From positions 9,782,015 through 9,846,014 of the forward strand of contig NC_019869.2 of the NCBI RefSeq assembly GCF_002234675.1: a stretch of DNA of 64,000 nucleotides, written 5' to 3'. The position numbers and the translations under genes were made by a program. The notes below the pieces were generated by a model. The model was not told where the DNA came from. It worked only from the letters and a program-made list of their open reading frames with translations, and searched no databases. Below, in pieces: positions 47,762 through 61,200 of this stretch. Every line of letters starts with the position of its first letter. The stretch's first letter is position 1. This stretch comes from Oryzias latipes (lineage: Eukaryota; Chordata; Actinopteri; Beloniformes; Adrianichthyidae).

Positions 47762-47847
47762 TCTTAAAATTCATGGCATTAACAAAACAAGTCAGTCGCC
47801 AGGATTATAACAAGGCAATGTAACCTTAGTGTGGCACATGCTTTCAG
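47762..47847. repeat. 86-bp inverted repeat, right arm
   Basis: It begins TCTTAAAATTCATGGCATTA and ends GTGGCACATGCTTTCAG, complementary to 45727-45812. The outer flanks of the two arms do not match. Confidence 0.92.
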
Positions 47848-48843
47848 GAGAGTTATAAATAGTTGGATCATCTGGAATATATTAGAGGTACAGTGTCTAA
47901 GTGAAAAGGTCCGCTACCTGCAACCACAAAAACCTCAGAACAGACTCTATGGTCCTATACACACACAGCTTGCGTGTGCATATTTAAGACAACACAAATT
48001 CTTCAGTAATGCAAGGATATTTATTACCTGTACAATGAAATAAAAAGGACGTTTGCATTTGATTTTTTATTCTAATTACAATCAGAGATATGTCTTTATC
48101 TCCATTAGATGTAACTGCTCTGCACTTTTTTCAAACTCATTGTATTGTTTTTTTTAATCCTCACAGGCCAAATCAATGTATCTGATTTCTAAGGAAACTC
48201 CTTTCCTGACTTTGTATTTTGTCCAACTTTTTCACCAACTTTAGGCCCCTAAATTCAGAGGTTGGAACAGGAAGTGGATCCCTCCCCCCACCAGCACATT
48301 TACACTCACTGTGAAACCTGAGCCACAGGAAGTGGTCCTGCACTGCATCATGTCAGGAGACAAGTTATTCACCATTTGAAAAATGCACTTTTTCTCGTCT
48401 TCTCGTATATTTTAATACTCCTCCCTTCTTTTCTTTTCTTCCCATACTTTGTTTTCATTTCGTTTCCTCCAGAGAGGAAGGCTCGGGGAGACAGAGTGCT
48501 CTGCTACCTGTGTTGTCTCAAAATGACTGGAATATAAGTAAAAAATATGAGCTGCTACAGGAGTTTTGGAGGCCCTAAACTTGAGGAAATATTCTTTTAA
48601 AGGGTTTATTTATTATTTTCACTCACAGTATTGCAAGTTGCCTTTTACGGAATTGCCTAAAGCATCATGACAAGAACTTTTTAGGAGAGGAGTCAATTGT
48701 TTTTTAACTGCTTAAATTTTATCTCTGGCAGATCTTTGCATTTTACAACTACTTTTAAATTAATTTTAACAGACCGAAAAAAAACAAGTATTTGCAATCT
48801 TTAGGTAAACTTTAGTTTAACTGTTAAGTTAAATATGGATGCG

Positions 48844-49181
48844 GTAAAGACGCACTCCAATGAAAATCGTGTTTTTGCTGTTTTTAACATGTTTTTGTGG
48901 CATTTTATTCACAATGGAGGACATATGTAAAGAAAATTAAGCTTAAATTGCATTTCTGAGTAATTCTTTATTCAAATTTTTGAGAATCTGAAGCAGATGA
49001 AAAAATATGCCCACAACTCAGAGGCAAATTTCTAATTACCTACTGCCGCTCTACAGAGACTATGTCCTAGAAAACAACACAGGTTTTATGATTTTGGCTA
49101 AAATTGGCATAATCCTAATTAGAAGACCACTGGGAATGCTTTTACAAAAGATCAAAAGAGGATTGGAATGGGACTTTGAAG
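48844..49181 (+). mobile_element. MITE-A short copy with both ends
   Basis: It starts TAAAGACGCACTCCAATGAA and ends AGGATTGGAATGGGACTTTG, inverted complements. The interior (AACTCAGAGGCAAATTTCTA, TACTGCCGCTCTACAGAGAC) joins the two family ends with the centre deleted. A second, separate fragment in the other orientation follows at about 49205-49450. Confidence 0.72.
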
Positions 49182-49450
49182 AAAAGCACGTGTAAATTAT
49201 TATATGGAGCACTCCCGCCCCCAGTTGCTGAGAGCTCTCTGTTTACATGCTTTTTGAGTCAGATGCCAGTCCGAACAAGGAACACTAAGACGTACATGGA
49301 TCTAGTCATCTTTATGATGAATGCATCAGAATGGAGTGGAGCAAGGAACTGGTGGCCCGCCCAGCGTATTGTCTACGTAACAAATAAGCTCTTTTCAAAC
49401 TGCATTTTTTCGTCTAACATATTTGAAGAAATAAAAATTCAGAAAAGCAA

Positions 49451-51210
49451 TTTTGATCTCAACTTTATTTATGTATATGATTTTATGATCAGAAAAATAC
49501 CACAAGAAAAGTTTAGTAACAACAAAAATGGCAATTTTCCAGCATTTTGGAATCTCATGATTCCAAAAGGTTTATGGTACCCGGTTGCAGTAGCTGAAGC
49601 AGACAAGCAAGCAGACTTTGTCCCTCCATTAATTGAACAGGAGACAGTTCAGGAGACACTCTGTTAACACAAATGCTCACAATCAGATTCTGATATAAAC
49701 ATCTTGCTAGGTCAAACCCCGAGGCAACTTGGCTCGCTGGCCCACCCTGGTGACCCTTGTAACTGTGGTGATTAAATATTGGGAGCTTTCATCTGCAAAC
49801 ATTTAGCCAATGTCACCTCTAATCTGTGTTGTGTCACCATGCCACCACGGTCTCCGCGGGAACACACACAGTCATGCTGTCTTGGACTCCACCAATGAAA
49901 CACCTCCATGTTATATAATTTTTTCCATAACATTTTTTTCTTGGACAGAATGTTAATATCCAGTTGAGTGTTCTAAACTTTTCAAGCCATGACCTCAAAT
50001 ATATACCAATTTTGTTTAAAATGAACAAATAGTTTAAAAAAAAATACTAGAGCACAGATGGATTGCTTGCATTTCCTTTTAATGCTTAGTTTTGCATTGT
50101 TACTCTATGATCGACAGAGTTAAGGTGTTTTAGCACATTGTTTAAATAGTCATATTTTGTGGAACCAATCTCAGGGATTTATTTAGTCATTAAATTAACC
50201 TTTGATTTTCACCTCTCACCTCCTGAACCCTGAACTATGACACTCAGGTCCTCTTGCTTCAGGCCTGACCATCATGAACACTTCTGCCTAAGGGCACAGC
50301 AACCAAACAAAATGTACCATTTCTACTTTAATCACATAAAATTATTTTGTCAGCATGTTAGTTTGAGGCATCAAACTAATTCAGACACAGTAGAAACCCC
50401 ACTGTACTGAAAAGTGCACAATGCACATAGTGCACAAATACTTTGTTTTGAGGTACTATGCAAGAAAAATGGCCTTTAGTTGCCTCTTCATAAGCAGAAG
50501 GGTTTATAATGTTGACTCTCTTTCATTTGGTAGATGATTAAATTGTGAGTGTTAAAGAAGTTACATGTTTTTTAAAGGTATAGAGAAAACAGACAAGTCT
50601 GTAAGGAATGTAACTGGTGTCAACATCAAAAAGGAGGAAAATTACCATTTGTTTACCTAGGTGTGGGTTGAAATTTAGTCCAAGTATGTTTATTAAATAG
50701 GTTTCCTCCTACGTAATTAATTTTTATTGTTTCAAGTATGTTGCCTCTTATAAAAAAAAGGCAATATGTGATGATTCTTTCCTCAAGATTCTCTGTTTTT
50801 TATGTATCAAGTTATAGTTTAACCTTTTCAGTGGAAAAAATACACTTAGCTCAGTAAAGGAACCTCAGTACTGGGATTTCATAACTTAGACACAGCAGGA
50901 TCAAACATTGTCTGATTCTGACCTCTGGTGGTGAAAAAAAATAACTTTCTTAAAAAAACAAAATCAAGCTGGTAGTCCTTTATTTACAACAGGATAATCA
51001 CAATTCATTATTTCTGTCCAACAAACAGGAAATCTCCTGGCCTTACAAATTTACCTCACAAAGGAAAAGAATTTACTCTGTAACATGCTTTTGGAATGAC
51101 CGGCCTGTAGTGTCTGTCCCAAAAGATTTATAAAATGTGGACATAAAAAAAATTCAGTCATTCTTAGAAAGGGATAAACAAGTCTTTTAAAGCATTTTAA
51201 AGATTCTATT
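49451..51210. other. AT-rich intergenic DNA
   Basis: No gene recognised. The 163-residue ORF at 49176-49667 overlaps the MITE-A fragment and is not a gene. Confidence 0.55.
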
Positions 51211-51399
51211 TTGTCTGTATGTATGTAAATATGTATGTACCTATGTAAAAAACATACATATGTATGTACATATGTTTGTACATATGTATGTACGTAGATA
51301 TGTACAAACATATTCATTTGAGCATGCCTGCATATACGTACATACATAGGTTTGGACCTATGTGTGTCCGTATGTTGGTTTGTATGAATGGATGCAAAC

Positions 51400-51520
51400 A
51401 CGCATGTTCTAATGTATGTATGTATGTATGTATGTATGTATGTATGTATGTATGTATGTATGTATGTATGTATGTATGTATGTATGTATGTATGTATGTA
51501 TGTATGTATGTATGCATGCA
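51400..51520. repeat. (TATG)n microsatellite, large
   Basis: About 27 near-perfect TATG units, within a 51.2-51.7 kb zone of diverged TATG/CATA repeats. The Tyr-Val-Cys-Met and His-Thr-Tyr-Ile ORFs on both strands are direct translations of the repeat. Confidence 0.98.
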
Positions 51521-51737
51521 AGTAATGCATGTACGTACAAATTTACTTATGTATGTATGTATGCATACATGTACATATATATGTTAATACCGACCTATGT
51601 TCGTCTGTAAGTATGTATATATGCATGCATGAACGTATGTATGTATTTTTGTATTAATGTATGTAGGTATGCATAGATGCATGCATGCATGAACGTGTCT
51701 ACATATGTATGTTTGTACTTATGTATCTGCCTTCCTT

Positions 51738-51812
51738 CGATGTATGTATGTATGTATGTATGTATGTATGTATGTATGTATGTATGTATGTATGTATGTA
51801 TGTATGTATGTA
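51738..51812. repeat. (TGTA)n microsatellite, second array
   Basis: About 18 perfect units of the same tetranucleotide, 220 bp from the first array. Confidence 0.98.
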
Positions 51813-51994
51813 TTGCATTTCTTTGCATATTATTTGTGTTTACTTATTTCAGTAAAGGTCAAGTCATATAATGAACTGCAGCTTGATTTTTGTCTTTTAC
51901 AAATTAGACAAATTTGAGAATCAAATTCTCCTTCCATGATGCGATACTTGCATGAATAAAAACGTTTTTAGGTCCGTCAGTCTTGATAATCGCT

Positions 51995-52202
51995 GCCTTT
52001 TGCGTCATCGCCTTCCAGCCAATGACACGGCGAATTCCAGAGCCGAGACACCCAAGATGTAAATCTTACAAACATGGCGACGCTCCGGAGAGAGTACGGA
52101 GCATTGCAATGAGACTGCTTTCAGCGGAAAGAATTGCCTCAACTTGGCTTGTTACAATGTGGTGGAGTTAGCCAGAGCCACCGCGTGCACAGCCATTAGA
52201 TC
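51995..52202 (+). promoter_or_regulatory. SNX13 promoter and 5'UTR
   Basis: Locally more CpG-containing than its surroundings. A CRE-like TGCGTCATCG (52001) and CCAAT (52019) lie about 185-200 bp before the start codon. No TATA box is evident, as usual for housekeeping promoters. Confidence 0.5.
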
Positions 52203-55200
52203 ATGTTAGCTGAGGTAAGTTGGCGCGGCTGAGATACAGTCGTGTGTTTTCCACTGGTGATCGAGGCTAGTTAGCTAGAACGCAGCTAGCGCCTGAGTGC
52301 TAGCCCCACAGGTAAACAGAGCCTGTCAGGCGAGGGAGAGAACGGAACTAGCCACTGGCGTTCCAGAGAGCCTGTCAGCTAGAAGTGGCGGTCAGTCCCG
52401 GATAATACATCTAAGGGGCTTAGATAATACCGGCACTGTGTCAACAGACAGTTCGTTCTGGATTAGCAGGACACTGACTGTGTCGGTAATATCATGTGTT
52501 CATATGATGATAAAAGTCTGGCAGTGTCGAGTTTCTGTATTATTACAACACATACAGGTGAGCTGGGCTTTAGAAGCTGCAATGTTAAAGCGTAAAGCCG
52601 AGGTGTTGGTCGTATAGGCAGCAGGTTACAATACAACTACTACTAGTAGGACTTTTTCTTAGTTTTCGTCTTGAGAAAAAGTTAGGTTCTCTAAAACGAA
52701 GCATAACATATATCTTATTATTCCTTATTCCTAGTTTCATTTCTGCAGTATAAGTAAAATTTTGTTTTTAGCTATTCTTTGTGTGTTTTTTCTTTAAGTC
52801 AGCCTTGCATTCACGTTGATTCACCACGTCCATCACGTGACCAATGCTGATTTATCCGCCCGACTTTGTGCAGACAAAACTACTAAATTCCATAGCTTGA
52901 AGTAATCATATGACTGCAATAATCAATGTGACAGCTTTACATACATCTTTGAGTTCTGAAAATCATAACATTTTGTCTATTAGGAGGCTTCATTGTGGCA
53001 TTTTCTATCTTGATAAAGGACGCATATAAAGAAAATTAATATTAAAATTGCATTTCTGAGAAATTATTTTTTCGAATTGTAAATCTGGAGCAGACAAAAT
53101 AATCTCCCAGGAAAAAGCTTGTAGTATTGATGTAGGTGCTACAGTTGGTGGATCTCAAGCTCGATGCTCCGCTCCATTCTTATACATACAGGCGGACCTT
53201 GAAGACGACCAGATCCATGTACATCTTTAGCCTTGTTTCCACTTAGCGGTACGGTACCATAAGGCGTGCTACGATACGGTCCTATTGATTCTGGCGATCG
53301 TCTCGACTCAGTTAAGCTTCGCTTCCACTGAGCGGTTTGTTTTCATGGTGAATGCTTGGTGTAGACCGCCACCTGTAATAGCGTCATTGTAGTGTGATGA
53401 CAATAAAAGCAACAGCAGGAGGTAGGGCTGCACGATATGAGCAAAACTTGCGATGTGCGATATTAGTGATCAATATTGCGATAACGATATAATTTGCGGT
53501 ATATAAACAAATGGCAAAACAACCAAGAACATCATTACCATCTCATTGCAACAGTTTAAAAAAATGATACTCCAAATGACCCTCGTTGATGTAGGAGGCA
53601 AACATCTAACATGAAAGGGCTCATCTGATTGGTCAACATTGGAAAGGGTCCATCCAATTGGTCAAATGCATAAATGGATTTATTTGATTCGTTAAATGCT
53701 TCAAGCTGCCATAGGATTGTTTTAGCACATTTAAGGTAACCATTTATTGCGATTTTTGCTAACTTTTGCGATATGGATATTGCACTGCTTGATATTCCGA
53801 TAACGATAAATTTGCGGTATATTGTGCAGGCCTAGCAGGAGGTCATACAGCAGCTCATATTTTTATTGCTTTACTTCTGATACATCGTGTATAACAGGAA
53901 TTTAGTGTTATTTGAAAAAAGATTGTGGGTGACTAAGAATACTTTTAAATGTTGGAAATGAGCGCTATATTGGCGCTTTCTAATGTAGTCATCACTTTCT
54001 GCTAATCAAGGGGTGCCTACAGCGGCTCCTCCCCACCCGTTTCGTTCCCGTTTCAATGGATCCACAACCGATGGGGGGGCCCCCAAGAGGTACTGTTCAG
54101 CACTGTTTAATGGGTCTATTTTTACAATGGAAACCTCTTAAAATATCGGACCGGACCTTACCAGACCAGTCAGTGGAAACCAGGCTTTTGTTTTTCTTGT
54201 CTGAGCGGGCATCTAGCGGAAAACTGTATGGCTGATTAGCTTCAGTATTTCTCGCCCTTTTTGTTGCACCGGTATTGTTAGTTTGGGGTTGTGAGGGGCT
54301 GTAAGCTAGAGGGGGAAACTGTAAAAAAAGGGATGATGGAAAGTGGCGCTTATGCCACGCCAATAATCCGTAACCCCCCACACACACACACAATTCAGAG
54401 GAAAATTTCTAATGAATTCCTGTTGCTCTGCAGTAACTATGTCCTAGAACAGTATTTTTCAATGAGTATTGTAGTAGTTCTCTGGACAATTTTTTTAAAC
54501 TATTGTTCAATGTACAGTCAAGATGAGCCACAGGGATCCCCTATCCATCAAGCTGTAAAGAGAATTGTGTTGTGGTAGTCCTGTCTGTGGATCAATTGGC
54601 CAACTGAACATTGATTGCACAGTACCGACAAACTCGGACAGCTTGTCCACAAGTAAATGAGTTGCATCAACGAATGCTTGGAATTTAAATCGTTTGAAAG
54701 TCATTTTGGGAGCTAAAAGAAAGACAACATTTGCGTTCACAAACCTGTATAGTAGTAGCAAAATTCCTAAAGCAAAGCAATAGTCTTTTAAAGTGTAATA
54801 TGAATCAAAACCGTAAATATTTCATATTTTGTTATGTTTTTCTGTAGGAGTCAGAATCCAAGAATGAAGGTGTAAATTGTTAGACTAAGACTCCAAAGTC
54901 TTTTTTAAAATAGATTGAGTTAAACTAATCTTGTGCCCATTTTAGATTAGATTATAACTTTATTCGATTATGTGTTTTATCATTTACAAAAGTTGAGGCA
55001 GTATTACGTCTCTGGAAAAGGTAAAGAGGCGTCTGCAAGCAGGTTGGGAAGGGCGGAGAAATGATTCAGGTGTGATGAGTGACTAAAGAGTGTCATCAAG
55101 AATAAAAGGAAATGAGTAGTAGACTTTGGTGAGGGCAGCCATGTTGGTTTTGGAGGCAGAGCTGGAGGTAGCAGAGATGAAGATGCTGAGTTTCTCTTTG

Positions 55201-58200
55201 GGATGGAAAAGGGATAGAAAGGATAGGTTTTGAATCCATCAGGGGAACAGATAATGGTAGATATTTTGGAGATGAATGCAAGAAATCAGATTGAGATGGT
55301 TTGGATATATTGAGAGGAGGAATAGAGACGATGTTGATAAAAGGATCCTGAGGTTGAATATAACAGGGAAGAGGCTTAGAGGAACTAGAGGAAGTTCAAA
55401 GAGAATGTCGAGAAGGACATAAGGGTGGGTGACGCCATCAATGGTTGGTGTGGGCATTAAGGAAAAGACTATAGGATCAGATAAAGGTGGACAATTTGCT
55501 GTGGTGACCCTTAAAGGGAGCAGTTGAAAGACAAAGAATGGGTAAAAGTAAAAAAGCTCTTAAGATTCTTGCCAAAAAAGTTTTTAATATATTGGATGAA
55601 TTAATACATAATTTTATTTGCGTTTTTAAAAATTGGTCAGAGGGGTTGATGGGAAGTTCTCTGTTTCCTAGCAAACTGCATTGTTATTTTTGTGCACCTC
55701 ATTCATTTGCAACAGCTAGGCATTCACAGGAGAGGGAATAAATCTTTATTCACAATAACTCACAACATTGTTCAGTTGTAGTACAGTAAATATAAAACAA
55801 CAATTATGCTTAAGTCCAGTACATATCACTCCACAAGACCTCTGACTAGCCTTTTTGCTCTAACAATAGATCAATTGGTGCGGCTTTCTAGTTAAGTCAT
55901 ACTACAACAATTTGACAGATTTTCTTTTATCATTGTGTACCCCATTTTGATATAGGATCAGTTAACACAATCCAAATTCATATTTGAATAAATTACAGGA
56001 CTTTTAGTGTTCCGTATCGTCGCAAAATTTGGTACATGATTATGCCAGAGGTAAGTGTTTTAGGTATTATACAGCTAAGACATTATGCAACATTGGTGCT
56101 ATATCTTGGTCTGCTTTACCTTCGTTTCTAAGCCTATTCTAAGCCTAGTCTTTGAGACACATTTTTAGTATATGATGTTGTGACACAAATTGTTGGGCCT
56201 CATCTAATAAGAGACCAAGGTTTCTAGAGTAGCATAGACCTGTGATTCAAATGTGGGCTGACATTGGAGCCAGGATGCCATCACGTAAGGCCTTCTTGAG
56301 ATCTAGAACGCCTCTCCTTCTTTCTTCCAGTTATTTAAGGTAGTTGCCCTGCTAAACAAGCAGACAGCTCTCAAGAATTAAGCTCTGTAAACGTCTGCTG
56401 AGACCTTATTCTTTGTGGAAGTGTGTCCATTTGTATTTACGGTACGTCTTGGATATGCTGAGATGGAAATGAAGTTCACACATTGCAGCACTATTAGGTT
56501 TAGATAGATATTTATTTTCAGTCTGCAGCTTCCAACTTTAATGCGAAACTATATCATCAGAAACCCAGTTTGTGTGTTAAAGATGGGATGAGGCTGACTT
56601 CATCTTTATCTCAGGTGATAGTGTAGGCGGTATATTGGGTTTAAGAAACCTCACCAGACCTGAATCCCACCTGGCTTTTCTGTCATGTGTCTTCAGTTTG
56701 AGTTCCTTCTCATTGAGAGGCTGTCCAATTTTAGATGATGATTTTGATTAAAGAAACTGTTGGGATTTCAGCCAATGGCTGCATAAACAATGCATCATAA
56801 AGTGCCTAATGATAGACTGAAGAAATATGGCTGTTACTTATAGAGATTACAGATCTCTGCTATTACGCCCTGTACATTTTTTTTTGTTCAAAAATATTTT
56901 TCCACAGTAAATCATAATGAAATTCAACCTAATCTTCTAAAAAATACTTGAAAAATATCTTGCTTTGTCAAATTTAAATAGATTAAATACTGCATGGAAG
57001 ACATTATAGCTCACTACTGTAGCTCGTTGGATTGGGCTCCCAACTACCTGATTGGGTTTGAGCCCTAGAGCTGTCTCATTGTTTCTATGGGCAGGATACT
57101 TATTCTCACATTGCTTTCAATTCTAGGAAATATGCTAACTCTTTGAGATAAAAGCTTGTTAATAACTACAGGTTAAATATCTTGTCATATGGAAAGTAAT
57201 ATTTAGTTTTTTATTTAATGTTGTGCTTTTTTTAAAGATCCTTTCAGATTAGAAGAGTGTGGTGTGGTGGCCCTTTTGTACTTTCTCTTGCTGTTGAGCA
57301 TTAACCCTGGATTTGTGAGAGCAGGACTTTGGTGAACTAAGTTAACCTTTTACCCCGTCACGTCAGTGATCCAGCCTGCAGCTTAGCTTTCATGAGCTTG
57401 CACTGTGTCACAAAAATAGATCAATTTTTGAGCAACTCTTCCTGCACTGCGTAATGCACATTTAGGAACAGACTAGATCATTTTGTTTTGCTTTTTTCAT
57501 CAACATATTTGCATGTCTAAATTTAATGCATACCTACGAACAAAGAAAGAGAAATATTTTTAAAGTAAAGTGGACTTAACAAATACATTATTGATCAATG
57601 TAGTGATAACAATAGCAGGATGGAAGTTTCTGAAGTCATTCCAACTTCTGCATGGTCCCATGTTTACATTTCAAGACATTGTTCATGTCACAAGACTTTG
57701 GTTCTGTTGTATTCACAGTTTTGTTTCTTTTCTTTTGTTTTTATTTATGTTCGGTTCTGGGTTAATTGGGAATTTGCCAAAATGCTGTAATGTGTGAATC
57801 CCCAATGGGCCTGGGTGTTGATCATCAGAACAGATGCTTCATGGTTTAAACCCTGTGTAAGCTGTAATGACTCAGAAGTGTCAGTTACCATCTGTTTCTT
57901 CACAGCCAAACCTCGCTGTCTTATAGGCACAGCCTTGCTAAAAGCTCTTACATTGATTTCTGCTTGGAGAAGCTGTTGAAATAAGATTTGTTTAGTTTTT
58001 GGAAAACTACATTTAGCTAAAAACAAAAGAACTACTAACTATTTACTTGTATGTGATGTTAAATCTGAAAATCATTTAAGTTTTAGATAATTAAAAAAAT
58101 AAAACACTGTTAACACCTGTTTCTTGTAAAATGTACCTTTAAACACTGTCAATAACAGAATTTGCATTTGTCCCTTGGTTAGTTAGGCGTCATTAAATTG

Positions 58201-61200
58201 TGAGGCATATTACGACCTGAAAAGATAACAAGGGTGCAGAAAACACATTTAATATTTTCTAAAACCTTTGACTACACACGAAAATGTAGTAAAAATATAT
58301 TCTAATAATCAACTACAGTCTCTAAACAGTTCATATTCCCGTAAATTCCCAACTAAATGTCAGTTTAGTCGCCTTTTTTTTTGCGACACCATGTTAGAGC
58401 CAAACGTCATCAGTAACCAGTGATTGGTCCAAATCGGTATAATCGTCGTTTCTATGGCAAACCAACAATCTTGCCAATATGGAGTGAGCTTGTTAAAGTC
58501 CACAACCCTTCCACTTCAAAGCAGACCACACAAAATCTGTCAAACGTTCTAAACGTTCAACATTGGCACCAGCGGGCACCACATACCTTTATTGAGGCAT
58601 CTAATTGGCCAGTTTGTAATATGAATTGCCTGCACTACAGAAGAATTTTGTGGAAAAAAATAGGATTAACAAGAACGAGTTAAGTCACTCTGACAAATAT
58701 GACTGAGTAATAGCTGTTTATTTCTCAATAGAAATAAACTTTATGAAATAAACTTCTTTACCTAATCCCACCATATGATCATGACTAATCTAATTATGTT
58801 TGACTTCTTCTAACAGATAGTTTTGTGTTTTTATTCTGTTTTATTAATGTCAAAAGGGGTTGAGACAGACTACATCTGAATTCTTCTCCTACCCCCACAG
58901 CTTCTCCCTACCCCTACATTTATCCCTCCAAATGGAGAGATATGGAAAACCTAAGTTATCGCTCATCATGAAACAAGTAAAGAAATTCATTTCTCCTTCT
59001 CTCACAATTGCTGAGGATCACCCTACAGGCGGTGGGGTAACTAACCCTAAGCTGGTCCCTACCACTCCTCCATAAAAAAGCATTTTGGACACCACTACAA
59101 TTTCAAATGCCCCTACAATTGGAGGGGTAGAGAAAAGCCGTAGGGGGAAATTCAGATTCGGCCCTAATCAATTTGGCTTTATTTTTGATGGAAGACAACC
59201 ATTCTGTGGTTATCATCTGGGCTGAATTTCAAACAAACCTATAAAACACTGCTGACTTGTGCCTTAACCAATCTAAAACACCTAAGATGTTAAAACTATA
59301 AGAAAAGAAAAACCTCAGTGTGCTTGCAGTCATCCAGATAATTAGACAAAAATAAACTGTGATGTGTTATATAATCAAAACAAGAGTGTGCCTTTTTGCA
59401 AGTGGAAAACAAAACGAAATACTGCCTTTTCTGGTATAGTTTGATCATATTTAGATCCAATAATTCCAATTGTACAATTATTTGTTAGTTTTTGCTCATA
59501 TTTTTAAAATAAATGCTGATTTTTTTCTGTTTATCTTTTCAAAGACTATGTAGTTGTTGCATTATCTTGTATTTTATTTAACGCTTAGTTGTTATTTTAA
59601 CTACCGTCTGCATTTTTAAATCCAGTTCTGCTGTTCTTTCTCTAGCTATCTGTCTAGTCAGCGATGGGTGTGCAGTAGTAGTTTTTCCTGTGTTGTGAAA
59701 CAAACCACAGTAGGTGGAAATGATGAGCTGTAACACATTTGTAGAGTTTTATTAGAATCTTATCTTTGATATGAAATGATCTAAGTTGCTTACTGTATGA
59801 AAAAAAATCAGTTCATTTCTTTTTAATTTTGGTTTTCTACTGTTTGCCATCTTCTTTTGTATTTTCTTGTTGTTTTTTTCTGTCAAGTAACAGTCTGACT
59901 TATTTCTGTTAACATTTTCAAATGTTTTAATTTATATTTGAGTAGCACTGACTGTCAGTATGTTGACAATCAGCTTTTATCTTGAAGCTTACATACCTAT
60001 CATGTGTAAATGTGACATTGCTGGGAGATGGTGTCGTGTGTTATCAGATTAACCACGGCTGCCTGTGGCATTGAGAACAATAAGGAAGTGTCCTGGGGAG
60101 GCCTTGTCTTGCCCTTCTGGCTCCTGGTTGGAGATTCTTACTTAAGAAAGGAACGTGAATGGATCCAGAGTGTTTCACTTTTTGGGGGTTTGCAGGTACG
60201 GTAAATTGGGAGTGTTTTGTAGAGAATGCGTAACATGTTTTAATTCTAAAGAGATGTGTTTGGATTATGGCTTTGTGCATAATCAGGCGGCCAGCACCTG
60301 GATTAGAAACTGGCATACCTTGCTTAGGTGTGTGACCTAGATTGAGTCACCCATTTACCAGTTACAGGGAGGTGTGCTGTAACAGGTTTATATTTAAACG
60401 GAAAAAAAAAGAAAAAGCTTGACAGAATAGATTTGTTAACTCTCCATCGGATAGCATGGAAAAAATGAGAAATACATGTAGAAAATAGTGAAGCAGTTTC
60501 CTTAGATTGGTCGGAGAGAGGATTGACTGGAAACTAGAGTTTGGGTTCCTGCATTGACAATAACAGGAAAACTAAAGGATACGACAAGAAAGAACCAAAT
60601 CCCCCTTCCAAAAAAGACTAGTCTGACTCTTCATCTGACAGTGGAACACCACAGTTTCTCATTGAGTTAGTCTTGTGATCTCGCTCCTCCAGGGTTTTTC
60701 ATGCTTTTTTCAACAATGTACTCCCCTGATGAAAAATCAAGCAAACTTATAAGGAAAAAAATGTAAAAACAACTGTGAAAACAGTTAAAGTCTGACTCCA
60801 ATCATTCTTTGATCTACGGTACTTTCAAAGCATTCCCAGTGGTCTTTTAACTATGATCATGCCGTTTTTACTCAGAATCAAAAAACCTGTGTCGTTTTCT
60901 AGGACATAGTTCCTGCAGAGCGGCAGGAGGTCATCAGAAATTCACCCCCCCCCCCTTCTGTTTACACGCTCTCCTGCTGGCGACAGCTCATCACACCCCC
61001 AGCCTAACATTATCAATGCAACAGAAATAGCAAGCAATATTGGGGATATCCATCTGTATAATCTTTAGCCAGACTCCAGCTCACAGAGGAGGAAAACAAA
61101 GACACAAATGGATCTAGTCCTCTACAAGAGGACCATAATGGAGCGGAGCAGGGAGCTTCAGGGCGTACTTTCTACTTAACAACCACAAGCTTTTTTCAAA

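Larger units (their letters stand above)
52985..54450 (+). mobile_element. Three-level nested transposon in SNX13 intron 1
   Basis: The outer layer is a MITE-A copy (52985-53230 and 54186-54450), broken at AGATCCATGTACATCTTTAG and resuming at TTTTTCTTGTCTGAGCGGGC. The middle layer runs from GTTTCCACTTAGCGGTACGG to CCAGTCAGTGGAAACC (about 53233-54183). The inner layer is a hAT-type MITE at 53423-53834. The relative ages follow from the nesting. Confidence 0.72.

Noticed and set aside
49176-49667. 163-residue plus ORF
   Set aside because: Its first half is MITE-A sequence and the rest is AT-rich without a domain.
51051-51530. Long His-Thr-Tyr-Ile ORFs on the minus strand, and Tyr-Val-Cys-Met ORFs on the plus strand
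   Set aside because: Direct translations of a TATG microsatellite, not genes.
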